A DNA stretch of 64,000 bases from Archangium lansingense (GTDB taxonomy: Bacteria > Myxococcota > Myxococcia > Myxococcales > Myxococcaceae). How positions within the stretch are numbered: the stretch's first letter is position 1; the number at the start of each line of letters is the position of its first letter. This document shows positions 9,808-19,067 of this stretch, piece after piece. Under the pieces are notes generated by a model. It saw nothing but the letters and a program-made list of their open reading frames with translations. It made no database searches and was not told where the DNA came from. The stretch is from NCBI RefSeq assembly GCF_026626635.1, contig NZ_JAPNKA010000001.1, positions 13,146,001-13,210,000 on the forward strand, read 5' to 3'. The position numbers and the translations under genes were made by a program.

Positions 9808-12800
9808 TTGGGACTCTTCGACCTGTTCACTCGCTGGCCGTTCATCCGTCAGCTCCAGGAGAAGGACTCCACCGCCCTCGGCGACACGGCCATGTCCGAG
9901 CGCAGCCGGCAGCTCGAGCCGCGCACCGCCCGGGCCGACAAGGTCGTCCAGTCCATCTGCCCCTACTGCGCCGTGGGCTGCGGCCAACGCGTGTATGTGA
10001 AGGACGGCAGGCTCCTCGACATCGAGGGCGATGAGGACTCGCCCATCTCCCGCGGCCGGCTCTGCCCCAAGGGCGCCGCCACCTTCCAGCTCGTCACCGG
10101 CAGCCACCGACTCGACACTGTCCTCTACCGGCGTCCCGGCGCCATGCAGTGGGAGCGCATACCCCTGCACAAGGCCCTGGACATGGTCGCCGAGCGCGTG
10201 AAGCAGGCGCGCGACTCCACCTGGGAGTCACACAACGACCAGGGCGAGACACTCAACCGCACCCTGGGCATCGCCCACCTCGGCGGCGCCACGCTCGACA
10301 ACGAGGAGAACTACCTCATCAAGAAGCTCTTCACCGGCGGGCTCGGCATCGTCCAGGTGGAGAACCAGGCTCGAATATGACACTCGTCCACGGTGCCCGG
10401 TCTGGGCATCTCGTTCGGCCGAGGCGGTGCCACCTCGTTCCAGCAGGACCTGGCGAACGCGGACTGCATCATCATTCAAGGCAGCAACATGGCCGAGTGC
10501 CACCCGGTGGGCTTCCAATGGGTGATGGAGGCCCGTGAGCGCGGCGCCACCGTCATCCACGTGGACCCCCGCTTCACTCGCACCAGTGCCATGGCGGATG
10601 TCCACGTGCCCATCCGCCCGGGCTCGGACATCGCGTTCCTCGGAGGGCTCGTTCACTACATCCTGGAGAACGAGCGCTACTTCCACGAGTACGTCGTCCA
10701 CTACACCAACGCGCCCGCCATCCTGCGCACGGACTTCCAGGACACCGAGGAGCTCGATGGCCTCTTCAGCGGCTACGACCCGGAGACGGGCGAGTACAGC
10801 CCGCATACCTGGCAGTACGAGAACATGGACGGCGTGGTGCCCGCCGCAGGTCACAAGGAAGTCTTCAGCGAGCCGGGTGCCGGTGGCCGAGGCAAGGTGC
10901 GCGGCAAGCACATCACCGAGGTGCCTCGGGACAAGACGCTCCAGCACCCGCGCTGTGTCTTCCAGGTGCTCAAGCGTCACTTCGCGCGCTACACCCCGGA
11001 CGTCGTCTCGCGCATCTGCGGCGTGCCCCAAGGGCTCTTCCTGAAGGTGGCCCAGACGCTCTGCGACAACTCGGGGCGCGAGCGCACCAGCGCCTTCTGC
11101 TACGCGGTGGGCTGGACGCAGCACTCGGTGGGCGTGCAGTACATCCGCACCGCCGCCATCATCCAGCTGCTGCTCGGCAACATCGGCCGGCCCGGCGGCG
11201 GCATCATGGCCCTGCGCGGCCACGCCTCCATCCAGGGCTCTACCGACATCCCCACGCTCTACAACCTGCTGCCCGGCTACATCCCCATGCCGCATGCGCC
11301 CAACGCGCAGCGCTTCGAGCAGTACCTCCACAACAACGAGTCGGCCAGCGGCTGGTGGAGCGAATTCCCCAAGTACGTCGTCTCGCTGCTCAAGGCGTAT
11401 TACGGCGACGCCGCCAGGAAGAAGAACGACTGGGGCTTCCACTGGATACCGAAGCTCACCGGCGACCACTCGCACATGACGACCGTGGCCAACATGGCCG
11501 ATGGCAAGGTGAAGGGCTACTTCGTCCTGGGCGAGAACCCCGCCGTGGGCTCGATGAACGGTGCCCTGCAGCGCAAGGCCTTGCGAAAGCTCGACTGGCT
11601 GGTGGTGAGCGACTTCACCCTCACCGAGACGGCCGAGTTCTGGCGCACCGCCCCCGAGGTGCTCTGCGGCGACGTGCACGCCCAGGAGATTCGAACCGAG
11701 GTCTTCTTCTTCCCCTGCGCCGCGCATACCGAGAAGGCCGGCTCCTTCACCAACACCCAGCGCCTGCTGCAATGGCACCACAAGGCCGTGGAGTCGCCCG
11801 GCGAGGCGCGAAGTGATTTGCATTTCATTCTCGAGATCGGGCGCCGGCTCAAGAAGCTCTACGCGGACTCGAAGGAGGAGAAGGACCGTCCCATCCAGGC
11901 CCTCACCTGGGACTACCCCACCAAGGGCCTGCGCGAGGAGCCCGACGCCGAGGCCGTGCTGAAGGAGATCAACGGTTGCACCGTGGCCGATGGCAAACTG
12001 GTGTCTGGCTTCACGGAGCTGAAGGACGACGGCTCCACCGCGTGCGGCTGTTGGATTTATTCAGGCTGCTACGCGGACGGGGTGAACCAGACGGCACGCC
12101 GCAAGCCGGGCCGCGAGCAGACGTGGGTGGCCTCCGAATGGGCCTGGTCGTGGCCCGCCAACCGGCGGCTCCTCTACAACCGAGCCTCGGCGGACCTCGA
12201 GGGCCGCCCGTGGAGCGAGCGCAAGAAGTACGTCTGGTGGGACGCCCAGCAGGGCAAATGGACGGGTGCAGACGTGCCCGACTTCATCGTGGACCGTCCG
12301 CCCTCGTACCGCGCCGACAAGAGAGACCAGGGGCTGGATGTCATCTCCGGGGATGACCCGTTCATGATGCAGGCGGACGGGAAGGGCTGGCTCTTCGCGC
12401 CGAGCGGGATGATGGACGGTCCACTGCCCACGCACTACGAGCCGCTGGAGTCACCCGTCCAAAACTTCCTCTACGGGCAGCAGTGCAACCCGGCCCGCCA
12501 TGAGTGGAGGCGCAGGGACAATCCCTATCACCGGGCATGGGAAGATCCGCGCTACCCGTACGTGCTCACCACGTACCGGCTCACCGAGCACCACACCGCG
12601 GGCGGCATGTCGCGCTGGTTGTCCTGGCTGAGCGAGCTGCAGCCGGAGATGTTCGTTGAAGTGTCTCCGGAGCTCGCCGCCGAGGCCGAGCTGGAGAACG
12701 GTGGCTGGTGCACGGTGTACACGGCGCGCGGCGAGCTGGAGTGCCGGGTGCTGGTAACGGAGCGCATCCGTCCGCTGCAACTGGATGGCAAGCAGGTGCA

Positions 12801-13068
12801 CCAGGTGGGCCTGCCCTACCACTGGGGCTACACGGGACGCGCTCGGGGAGAGAGTGCCAATGACTTGCTGGGCTTCACGGCGGACCCGAACGTCTCCATC
12901 CAGGAGTCCAAGGCGCTCACGTGCAACCTCCTGCCCGGCAAGCGCAGCCAGCACCGGCGCGCGGCCCTGGGCTGGGAACCGTTGCCGCTACCACCGGGCG
13001 TCGAGGAGGTACCGAGGGACCATGAGGGCATCGGCCCGCACGAGCAACCGTCGCAGGACAAGGAGTAA
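9808..13068 (+). CDS. fdhA: Formate dehydrogenase catalytic subunit, selenocysteine-containing (read through TGA at 10378)
   Basis: This molybdopterin oxidoreductase oxidises formate to CO2. The frame runs from TTG 9808, preceded by a strong GGGAGG site, to TAA 13066-13068, with one internal TGA at codon 191. Both sides are in the same frame and align as one enzyme: ...NQARI-Sec-HSSTVPGLG..., matching the Sec-His active site of FdnG/FdhF. The N-terminus has the 4Fe-4S ligands C51, C54, C58 and C86 (CPYCAVGCG...LCPKG); the C-terminus has the molydopterin-dinucleotide-binding domain. Total is 1086 residues including Sec191, against about 1015 for E. coli FdnG. No twin-arginine signal is visible, so a cytoplasm-facing site is likely. 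It forms an operon with the Fe-S and NrfD-like genes; fdhD, moeA, mobA and mobB lie about 25 kb away. Confidence 0.93.
10378..10380 (+). other. In-frame TGA selenocysteine codon
   Basis: The TGA is codon 191 of the formate dehydrogenase gene. It is followed directly by CAC (His), as in known selenocysteine formate dehydrogenases, where the Sec-His pair ligates and assists the molybdenum centre. Coding signal continues in the same frame on both sides with no loss of family similarity. A SECIS-like hairpin lies 11 nt downstream. Decoding would need SelA, SelB, SelD and tRNA-Sec, none of which is in this window. Confidence 0.92.
10392..10410 (+). promoter_or_regulatory. Bacterial SECIS-like hairpin
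   Basis: Bases 10392-10398 (GGTGCCC) pair with 10404-10410 (GGGCATC), giving 7 bp with one G-U, around the loop GGTCT. This pentaloop is the one I know from the E. coli fdhF SECIS, where the loop G and U contact SelB. The stem begins 11 nt after the TGA, the spacing described for E. coli SelB-dependent readthrough. The element is inside the coding sequence, as bacterial SECIS elements are. Confidence 0.85.
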
Positions 13069-13074
13069 TGCCCC

Positions 13075-13875
13075 ATGGGACAGAAGGGCTTCTTCACCGA
13101 CACCACGCTGTGCATCGGCTGCAAGGCGTGTGAGGTGGCCTGCAAGCAGTGGAACCAGCTTCCGGATGATGGCTTCCGGCTCACGGGCATGTCGTACGAC
13201 AACACGGGACACCTCGGGTCCGCCACCTGGCGGCACGTGGCCTTCATCGAGCGGCCGGTGCCACTCCCCACGCAGACGACGGGCACGCTGGACTTCTCCT
13301 GGTTGATGAGCTCGGACGTGTGCAAGCACTGTCAGCGAGCTGGGTGCCTGGAGGCGTGCCCCACCGGAGCCATCATTCGCACCGAGTTCGACACCGTGTA
13401 CGTGCAGCCGGACGTGTGCAACGGCTGCGGCTATTGCGTGGCGGCGTGTCCCTTCGGAGTCATCGACCGGCGCGAGGACGACGGACGCGCGTGGAAGTGC
13501 ACCCTCTGCTACGACCGGCTGGGCGAGGACATGACGCCCGCCTGCGCCAAGGCGTGCCCCACCGCCTCCATTCAGTTCGGCGACGTGGACGAGTTGCGCG
13601 AGCGGGCTGTGCGCCGGGTGGAGCAGCTCCATGACAAGGGATTGGAGCAGGCGTACCTGTACGGCGCGGACGCGGAGAACCAGCCGGGAACGGGCGGGCT
13701 GAATGCCTTCTTCCTGCTCGTGGACAGGCCCGAGGTCTACAACCTGCCGCCGGATCCGGTGGTGCCGACGATGAAGGGCCGGGACGCCTGGGCGGCGATG
13801 GGCTGGGGAGCGCTGGGCATGGCGGTGGTGGCGCTCGGAGCGGTGCTGTTCGGACGGGAGGTGGCGCGTGGGTGA
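13075..13875 (+). CDS. fdhB: Formate dehydrogenase iron-sulfur (beta) subunit
   Basis: This 266-residue ferredoxin-like subunit passes electrons from the catalytic subunit to the membrane. Cysteine clusters fit four 4Fe-4S centres: CIGCKACEVAC (residues 13-23), CKHCQRAGCLEACP, CNGCGYCVAACP and the split pair CTLC...CAKACP. A C-terminal hydrophobic segment (GWGALGMAVVALGAVLFG) should anchor it in the membrane, as in FdnH. The ATG at 13075 is 6 bp after the stop of the catalytic gene, with AGGAG overlapping that stop region. It overlaps the next gene by 8 bp. There is no Tat or Sec signal, in keeping with a cytoplasmic orientation. Confidence 0.93.
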   Translation: MGQKGFFTDTTLCIGCKACEVACKQWNQLPDDGFRLTGMSYDNTGHLGSATWRHVAFIERPVPLPTQTTGTLDFSWLMSSDVCKHCQRAGCLEACPTGAIIRTEFDTVYVQPDVCNGCGYCVAACPFGVIDRREDDGRAWKCTLCYDRLGEDMTPACAKACPTASIQFGDVDELRERAVRRVEQLHDKGLEQAYLYGADAENQPGTGGLNAFFLLVDRPEVYNLPPDPVVPTMKGRDAWAAMGWGALGMAVVALGAVLFGREVARG

Positions 13876-15073
13876 CATCCGGCCCGAGGACCTGGAGAAG
13901 CGGCGGGACGGGCGCAACATCAACCCGCGGCTGGGAACGCTGTCCGGCGAGGGCGCGCAGCAGCGGGTGAAGGAGTTGGAGGAGGCCAATCCCTCTCGGG
14001 AGCTGCTGAGGACGCGGCCTTCGCAATCGGGAGTAGCCGGGGAGTCGCCGAGCTACTACGGGCAGCCCGCCATCAAGGAGCCCGTCTGGATTTGGAGCAT
14101 CCCGCTGTACTTCTACGTCGGCGGAGTGGCGGGCGCGGCAAGCGTGCTGGGCGCGGCAGCGGATGCGGTTGGCGGGAAGAGGTTGGAGGGGCTGGGGCGA
14201 CGGTGCCGGTGGGTGGGCATGGTGGGGGATGTAGTGGGCTCGGGACTGCTCATCCACGATCTGGGGCGGCCCGAGCGCTTCCTGCACATGCTGCGAGTGT
14301 TCCGCCCTACGTCGCCCATGAGCGTGGGCTCGTGGGTGCTGGTGGGCTCGGGGGCGATGAACACAGCATCGCTACTGTTCTCGGGCCGGCGCGGCTGGCT
14401 GGGCCGCGCGGGGGAAGGAGCAGCCATCGGGGCTGGCCTGCTGGGGCTGCCGCTCTCCGGGTACACTGCGGTGCTGCTCGCCAACACAGCGGTGCCCTTC
14501 TGGCAGGCCACGCGCAAGACGCTGCCACTGCTGTTCATGTCCTCAGCCATGGCGGGCGCGGGGAGCCTTTTGGAGCTGCTGCCGCACTTCCGCCGCGACG
14601 AGAAGGTGGCTCACCTGTTCGGCACCCTGGGCAAGGTGGGCGAGCTGCTGGCGGGGGTCGCGGTACAGCACGAGGCCTCGCGCCTGGAGGTGCTGGAGCG
14701 ACCGCTGAAGCACGGACCCTCGGGGACACTGTGGAAGGTGGCCAAGGCGTGCACCGCGGCGTCGCTCGCGCTGGGCGTGTGGCCGGGTCGGGCCCGGTGG
14801 ATGAAGGTTGCGGGAGCGCTGCTCGGCACGGCAGGAGCAATTGCGACGCGCTTCGCCGTGTTCCGCGCGGGCAAGATGTCGGCGAGCGATCCACAGGCCA
14901 CCTTCCAGCCACAGCGCCAGGGCATGGGCGCCGCGGAGGTAACGGGCCATACGCACGCGTCGGACGGAAAGCCGCTGAAGTTCCCGCTGCCGGTGCTGCG
15001 GGAGGAGCCGAGGAAACCCGAACGGCAGGCACCTGCGGTCGAGATGCAGGAGCCGGAACTTCCCGCGCACTGA
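13868..15073 (+). CDS. NrfD-family membrane subunit of formate dehydrogenase
   Basis: This 401-residue integral membrane protein belongs to the NrfD/PsrC (polysulfide reductase) family, which takes electrons from Fe-S subunits and passes them to quinones. A soluble N-terminus of about 75 residues ends in PVWIWSIPLYFYVGGVAG, the family's first helix. Further helices follow, with the conserved DLGRPERFLHMLRVFRPTSPMSVGSW stretch (residues about 135-165). The tail after the last helix is about 60 residues of Pro/Glu/Lys-rich, probably disordered sequence. GTG 13868 overlaps the Fe-S gene by 8 bp, indicating translational coupling. An NrfD subunit replaces the cytochrome b (FdnI) of E. coli FDH-N. 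Confidence 0.9.
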   Translation: MGDIRPEDLEKRRDGRNINPRLGTLSGEGAQQRVKELEEANPSRELLRTRPSQSGVAGESPSYYGQPAIKEPVWIWSIPLYFYVGGVAGAASVLGAAADAVGGKRLEGLGRRCRWVGMVGDVVGSGLLIHDLGRPERFLHMLRVFRPTSPMSVGSWVLVGSGAMNTASLLFSGRRGWLGRAGEGAAIGAGLLGLPLSGYTAVLLANTAVPFWQATRKTLPLLFMSSAMAGAGSLLELLPHFRRDEKVAHLFGTLGKVGELLAGVAVQHEASRLEVLERPLKHGPSGTLWKVAKACTAASLALGVWPGRARWMKVAGALLGTAGAIATRFAVFRAGKMSASDPQATFQPQRQGMGAAEVTGHTHASDGKPLKFPLPVLREEPRKPERQAPAVEMQEPELPAH

Positions 15074-15103
15074 GACACCGAAAGCGAGGGGGAATCAGTT
15101 GAA

Positions 15104-15646
15104 CTACGACGAGATGAGCCCATCGAGGGTCGCATACTCCCTCGTCGTGAGAACCTCGAGCATGAGGGGCGTGTAGTCCGGGAACAGCTTCTCCGCCAGC
15201 GCACCGAGCTTCAGCGCCTTCTCCAGGGTCTCCTTGGTACGCTCGTCGTTCCAGTATCGAATCAATCCCCGCCAGGAATCCCTGACCGTCTCCAAGGCCC
15301 TGGCGCTGGCCTCCTCATAAAGTCTTGCGGCCTCATGAGGAGCGTTACGGTAGGTGTCCAGGAAGTAGCCGAGTTCTACGACTGCGGGAGCACTCCGGTA
15401 CGAGCCCAGGACGGCCATTTCCAACAGACGTTGGATTTCAGCAAGCCGGTCTTCGAGAGCCCGCTCGGGCCCCTCGGAGCTCAACAGCCGCCAGGCCAGG
15501 AAGAGGAGATTCTGGGTGAACGCGGGGCAGGCCTCGGCTAGTTCCCTGTGCAACTTCAGCTGCTCCGGGTTGCTCATGTCGGCCTCGGCCTCCCGCCGGG
15601 CCTCCCGGAATCTTGCGACCAACTCCTCCAGATCGGGGTGCGCCAT
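15104..15646 (-). CDS. Hypothetical helical protein, partner of upstream lipoprotein gene
   Basis: The product has 180 residues with no signal peptide. It is almost wholly helical by composition, with TPR-like spacing (FLAWRLLSSEGPERALEDRLAEIQ; FLDTYRNAPHEAARLYEEAS). I recognise no named family. The ATG at 15646 lies 3 nt after the stop of the upstream lipoprotein frame (once its frameshift is corrected) and has an AGGTGA site, so the two genes look translationally coupled. It converges with the formate dehydrogenase operon, 30 bp apart. Helical repeat proteins of this size often bind protein partners; that is only an inference. Confidence 0.65.
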   Translation of the reverse strand: MAHPDLEELVARFREARREAEADMSNPEQLKLHRELAEACPAFTQNLLFLAWRLLSSEGPERALEDRLAEIQRLLEMAVLGSYRSAPAVVELGYFLDTYRNAPHEAARLYEEASARALETVRDSWRGLIRYWNDERTKETLEKALKLGALAEKLFPDYTPLMLEVLTTREYATLDGLISS

Positions 15647-15649
15647 GGT

Positions 15650-16137
15650 TCACCTCACCGTGCCCATCTTCTCCATGACCCGCTCTGGATCCTCGAGCAG
15701 CTTCTTCACCATCTTCAACTGAGCCTCCGTCGCGAGGCTGAAGTCCTTATGCTGCAACTCTCGAACAGTGTGTAGTCCTTGAGCTGTGAAGGGAAATCCT
15801 TCGCGCGCTGGAGAGAAGCCGAAAGCTGCCCCACCCGGGTGCTCAACTGTGCAATCGTTTGCAGCTTCTCCGTAGCCCAGGCTTGGGAAACCAGACCTCC
15901 AGCAGATGCCTCAGCAATCAGCGCCTCTGCCTCGGCGAACTGCCCCTTCGCGATCAGCGCATTGATGCGTGCGCCGACCGTACTGCACTCGGCCCGAACG
16001 CCGTTCTCGGGCTCCTCATACGAGGCATGCTCCAGTCGATGGCGCTCGGAGAGGTCGCGCGCGCTGCCAGTGACATGGCCACACCCACTGGCAAGCAGCA
16101 GCATGAGTGCGATCCCAATATCCCTTGAGGCCGGCAT
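15650..16137 (-). pseudogene. Small lipoprotein gene with an apparent 2-nt frameshift
   Basis: From ATG 16137, preceded by a very strong GGGAGG site, the frame encodes a lipoprotein signal (ALMLLLASGCG) and a helical domain, then runs out of frame at the CTCTC of 15758-15762 and stops at 15715. Removing one AG unit of the GAGAG in the coding strand joins it to another frame that ends ...FELQHKDFSLATEAQLKMVKK... and stops at 15650, just before the next gene's ATG. The restored product has about 160 residues. Either the gene is recently broken, or the base call is wrong. Function unknown; the neighbouring gene is probably its partner. Confidence 0.65.
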
Positions 16138-16257
16138 GAAACCTCCCTCATACACCGCCAAGCGTCTGGGTTCATTTTACTTGGGGAGGGTCTCCTGGCG
16201 CGCTGACTGCTTCTCACCTGTCCATTAGTGGGCCAAGCGTCACTGGTGCCAGCCCCG

Positions 16258-17259
16258 CTACCACCGATTCGCGGCCTGCTCCGCCCAGCCCACGAGGCCG
16301 TCGACGCTGAACCGGTTGCCAGCGGTATCGGTCGCCCAGCCGGACCACACGCCGAAGGCCTGCTGCGTCGCAGACGCGATCACAAGCGCGTTGGTGGCCG
16401 CGTGCCGAACATGGAACGGGGTGAGGGTGACATCGACGCGCTCGCCGTGGACCCTCCACGGCGCCGTCCAGTGACCGGTGTCGTACTCCCAGCGCAGCTC
16501 CTCGGGGATGAAATGCAGCACCCCGTCGACGATGAGCGCGTTCTCAGTACTGCCCGTGCCGTCGGTCCACTTGCCGCCCAGCTGCAACCCCAACCGGTGC
16601 CCGTCGACCACGCCGGAGCCGGCCGCCCAGTTCCAGGTCATGCGGTATGGCCATTTGCCGCGGCCTCGATCGAGTACCGCCCACGAGTCACCTGCTGGAA
16701 TCGGATGCTCGACCCCGTCGATGCGCAGCACGCCCGATACAGGGCGGGCGAGGTCCTTGACGGTGTACTGAAACCGGGTGTCACTCCACGGCACGACGAC
16801 GCTCAGCGACTCGCCAGCATCCTCTGCGAATACGTCCAGTTCGAGGCCACCGAGGCTCGCGCGCAGCCGGGTGCCGCCCGCCTCGTCGGTGAACGCGAAG
16901 TCGAAGTGCCGAGCCTTCGCGGTGACGGTGAGCGGAGGCTCAACGTCCGGCAGCGTCACCCCGGCCGCGAGCGGCACGAGCGCGCCCTCTTCGCGCTCGA
17001 TGCCTGTGACGCGATCGAGCAGATAGAACTGGTGCACGCCGGCATAGTCGAGGCTCGACACGGTGACCCCGATGACGTGAGTGGGGGTCACAATGCCCCA
17101 GTACTCCCAGCGTTTGGTGCGCCCCCATCCAGCGAGGTTGGTCCGATGCAGCGGGCGCCGGCTGTGCCCAACGGCGGCCGGGTTGAGGCGACCGTTGGCG
17201 AGGCACAGGTCAACGGGAGCGGTGAGTTCGGGACAACTTGTTGGCAAGGATGACGGCAT
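16258..17259 (-). CDS. DUF2804 family protein
   Basis: This 333-residue protein matches my memory of the DUF2804 family, with GWGRTKRWEYWGIVTPTHVIG near residue 45, KARHFDFAF in the middle, and RGRGKWPYRMTWNWAAGSG and LQLGGKWTDGTGSTENALIVDG in the C-terminal half. The lipocalin-like beta-rich character and frequent Trp and Gly suggest hydrophobic ligand binding, but no enzyme activity is established. No signal peptide was found. It is alone on this strand, divergent from the FAD-enzyme gene. Its codon choice is slightly less extreme than its neighbours', which might mean transfer from an actinobacterium-like source; this is a weak inference. Confidence 0.8.
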   Translation of the reverse strand: MPSSLPTSCPELTAPVDLCLANGRLNPAAVGHSRRPLHRTNLAGWGRTKRWEYWGIVTPTHVIGVTVSSLDYAGVHQFYLLDRVTGIEREEGALVPLAAGVTLPDVEPPLTVTAKARHFDFAFTDEAGGTRLRASLGGLELDVFAEDAGESLSVVVPWSDTRFQYTVKDLARPVSGVLRIDGVEHPIPAGDSWAVLDRGRGKWPYRMTWNWAAGSGVVDGHRLGLQLGGKWTDGTGSTENALIVDGVLHFIPEELRWEYDTGHWTAPWRVHGERVDVTLTPFHVRHAATNALVIASATQQAFGVWSGWATDTAGNRFSVDGLVGWAEQAANRW

Positions 17260-17370
17260 GCCACCACCTTAGCGGCACGAATGCCGGGAGCAGCTCATAA
17301 GGAGACGTTGGCTGGGGCCCCGCGAACGGACGCGCGCGATTGGGCGGGGAACCGCGTACGCTCGCGGGCC

Positions 17371-18978
17371 ATGAGCACTCGCGCGACGAGCATCTGGGGC
17401 TGGGGTTATGCGGACAAGTTCCCCGACACCGAGGCACGGCGTTCCCTCGCCGAGCAGGTCTCCCCGCTCCTCGGAGGCCCCTCGCTGGAGCCCCACGAGC
17501 CCGCCACGGCCCTGCGTCTCCCCAGCCCCCGGGTTGCTCCACCCGAGTCCCTCGCGGTGCTGTGCTCGGTGGACGAGGCCGACCGGGCCGCGCACACCTA
17601 TGGCAAGGGTTATGGAGACCTCGTGCGCGGCTTCCATGGGGACTTCTCCTCCGCGCCCGACTTCGTCGCCCGCCCCCGCACCGAGGAGGACGTGCGCGCC
17701 GTCATGGACTGGTGCGGCGACCACCATGTGGCCCTCATCCCCTTCGGCGGTGGCACCAGCGTCGTGCGCGGTATCGAGGCCGCCATCGGCAATGGCTTCC
17801 GCGGAGCTGTGTCGCTCGACCTGCGCCGCCTGGACCGAGTCCTCGAGGTGGACCCCGTCTCCCGCTCCGCCCGCATCCAGGCCGGCGCCACCGGGCCCGT
17901 GCTCGAGTCTCAGCTCGCCTCGCACGGCTTCACCCTGCGCCACTTCCCCCAGTCCTTCGAGTTCTCCACGCTCGGCGGCTGGATTGCCACGCGCGCCGGT
18001 GGCCACTTCGCCACGCTCTACACGCACATCGATGACCTGGTGCAGTCCACCCGCATGCTCACCCCGCGCGGCCCCTACGAGACGCGCCGTCTTCCCGCCT
18101 CGGGCGCTGGCCCCTCTCCGGACAGGCTCGTGCTCGGCTCCGAGGGCACGCTCGGCGTCATCACCGAGGCCTGGGTGCGGCTCCAGTCCCGCCCCCGCTT
18201 CCGCGCCAGCGCCAGCGTCCACTTCTCCGACTTCGACGCCGCCGTGCGCGCCGTCCGTGAGCTCTCCCAGTCCGGCCTCCACCCCTCCAACTGCCGCCTC
18301 CTCGACGCGCAGGAGTCCTTCCTCAATAGCGTCGCCGGGGATGGTTCCTGCGTGCTCGTGCTCGCCTTCGAGTCCGCGGACCATCCGCTGCAAGCCTGGA
18401 TGGAGCGCGCGCTCGCCATTACCGCATCCCACGGAGGCGAGTGCCGCGAGGGTGCTCGCTACCGCTCCGATGAGCCGGGTGCTCAAGCCCGCGCCAGTGG
18501 TGCCGCGGAGAGCTGGCGCTCAGCCTTCATCGAGGCCCCGTATCTGCAAAACGTCATGGTGAGCCTCGGCGTCATCGCCGATACCTTCGAGACCGCCTGC
18601 ACGTGGGACAAGTTCGACTCGCTCCACGGCGCCATCCTCGACTCCGTGCGCGGCGCCCTCGAGCGCATCTGCGGCGGTGGAGTCGTGAGCTGCCGCTTCA
18701 CCCACGTCTACCCAGACGGGCCCGCGCCCTATTACACGTTCCTCGGACCGGCGAAGCGCGGCGGCGAGTTGGAACAGTGGCTCGCACTCAAGCAGGCCGC
18801 CAGCGAGGCCATCATCGCTCACGGCGGCACCATCACCCACCACCACTCCGTGGGCCGGCTCCACCGCCCCTGGTATGACCGCGAGCGCCCAGAGCCCTTC
18901 GCCCTCGCCTTGAAGGCCGTGAAGGGAGCGCTCGATCCCCAGGGGATTTTGAATCCGGGTGTCCTCGTGGGCCCGTGA
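17371..18978 (+). CDS. FAD-binding oxidase, alkyldihydroxyacetonephosphate synthase (AgpS) type
   Basis: The product has 535 residues from ATG 17371; the longer open frame has no ribosome site. It is a PCMH-type FAD protein: the FAD-binding core includes VALIPFGGGTSVVRG (residues about 125-140), SLDLRRLDRVLEVD, and FSTLGGWIATRAGGHFATLYTHIDD. The C-terminal half contains TGGTITHHHSVG-like GGTITHHHSVGR, the active-site His motif of AgpS enzymes, and the family ending LDPQGILNPG. AgpS swaps the acyl chain of acyl-DHAP for an alkyl ether; in Myxococcus xanthus such an enzyme contributes to ether lipids used in development. An ordinary FAD oxidase is the alternative. The adjacent intergenic region holds a dispersed repeat. 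Confidence 0.85.
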   Translation: MSTRATSIWGWGYADKFPDTEARRSLAEQVSPLLGGPSLEPHEPATALRLPSPRVAPPESLAVLCSVDEADRAAHTYGKGYGDLVRGFHGDFSSAPDFVARPRTEEDVRAVMDWCGDHHVALIPFGGGTSVVRGIEAAIGNGFRGAVSLDLRRLDRVLEVDPVSRSARIQAGATGPVLESQLASHGFTLRHFPQSFEFSTLGGWIATRAGGHFATLYTHIDDLVQSTRMLTPRGPYETRRLPASGAGPSPDRLVLGSEGTLGVITEAWVRLQSRPRFRASASVHFSDFDAAVRAVRELSQSGLHPSNCRLLDAQESFLNSVAGDGSCVLVLAFESADHPLQAWMERALAITASHGGECREGARYRSDEPGAQARASGAAESWRSAFIEAPYLQNVMVSLGVIADTFETACTWDKFDSLHGAILDSVRGALERICGGGVVSCRFTHVYPDGPAPYYTFLGPAKRGGELEQWLALKQAASEAIIAHGGTITHHHSVGRLHRPWYDRERPEPFALALKAVKGALDPQGILNPGVLVGP

Positions 18979-19000
18979 AGGGCAACCCGCGGGCCTCGAT

Positions 19001-19042
19001 ACCCTCACCCCGTCCCTCTCCCGGAGGGCGAGGGGAAATTGG
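19001..19042. repeat. Dispersed CCCTCTCCC/GGGAGAGGG-type palindromic repeat
   Basis: The motif ACCCTCACCC... followed by a CCCTCTCCC-GGAGGGCGAGGGG hairpin recurs, with variations, at 35264-35304, 37700-37799, 40290-40320 and 62547-62575. All copies are at gene ends or between genes. It resembles the short REP-like elements of myxobacterial genomes. Confidence 0.6.
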
Positions 19043-19067
19043 GCCGTGGATTCCTCCTACACCACGG

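Noticed and set aside
10376..10392. Frameshift or nonsense mutation in the formate dehydrogenase
   Set aside because: Both halves are in the same frame, the TGA is at the Sec position and a SECIS-like hairpin follows, so readthrough is the better explanation.
16228..17253. 341-residue plus-strand frame
   Set aside because: It is the antisense of the DUF2804 gene, which has recognisable motifs.
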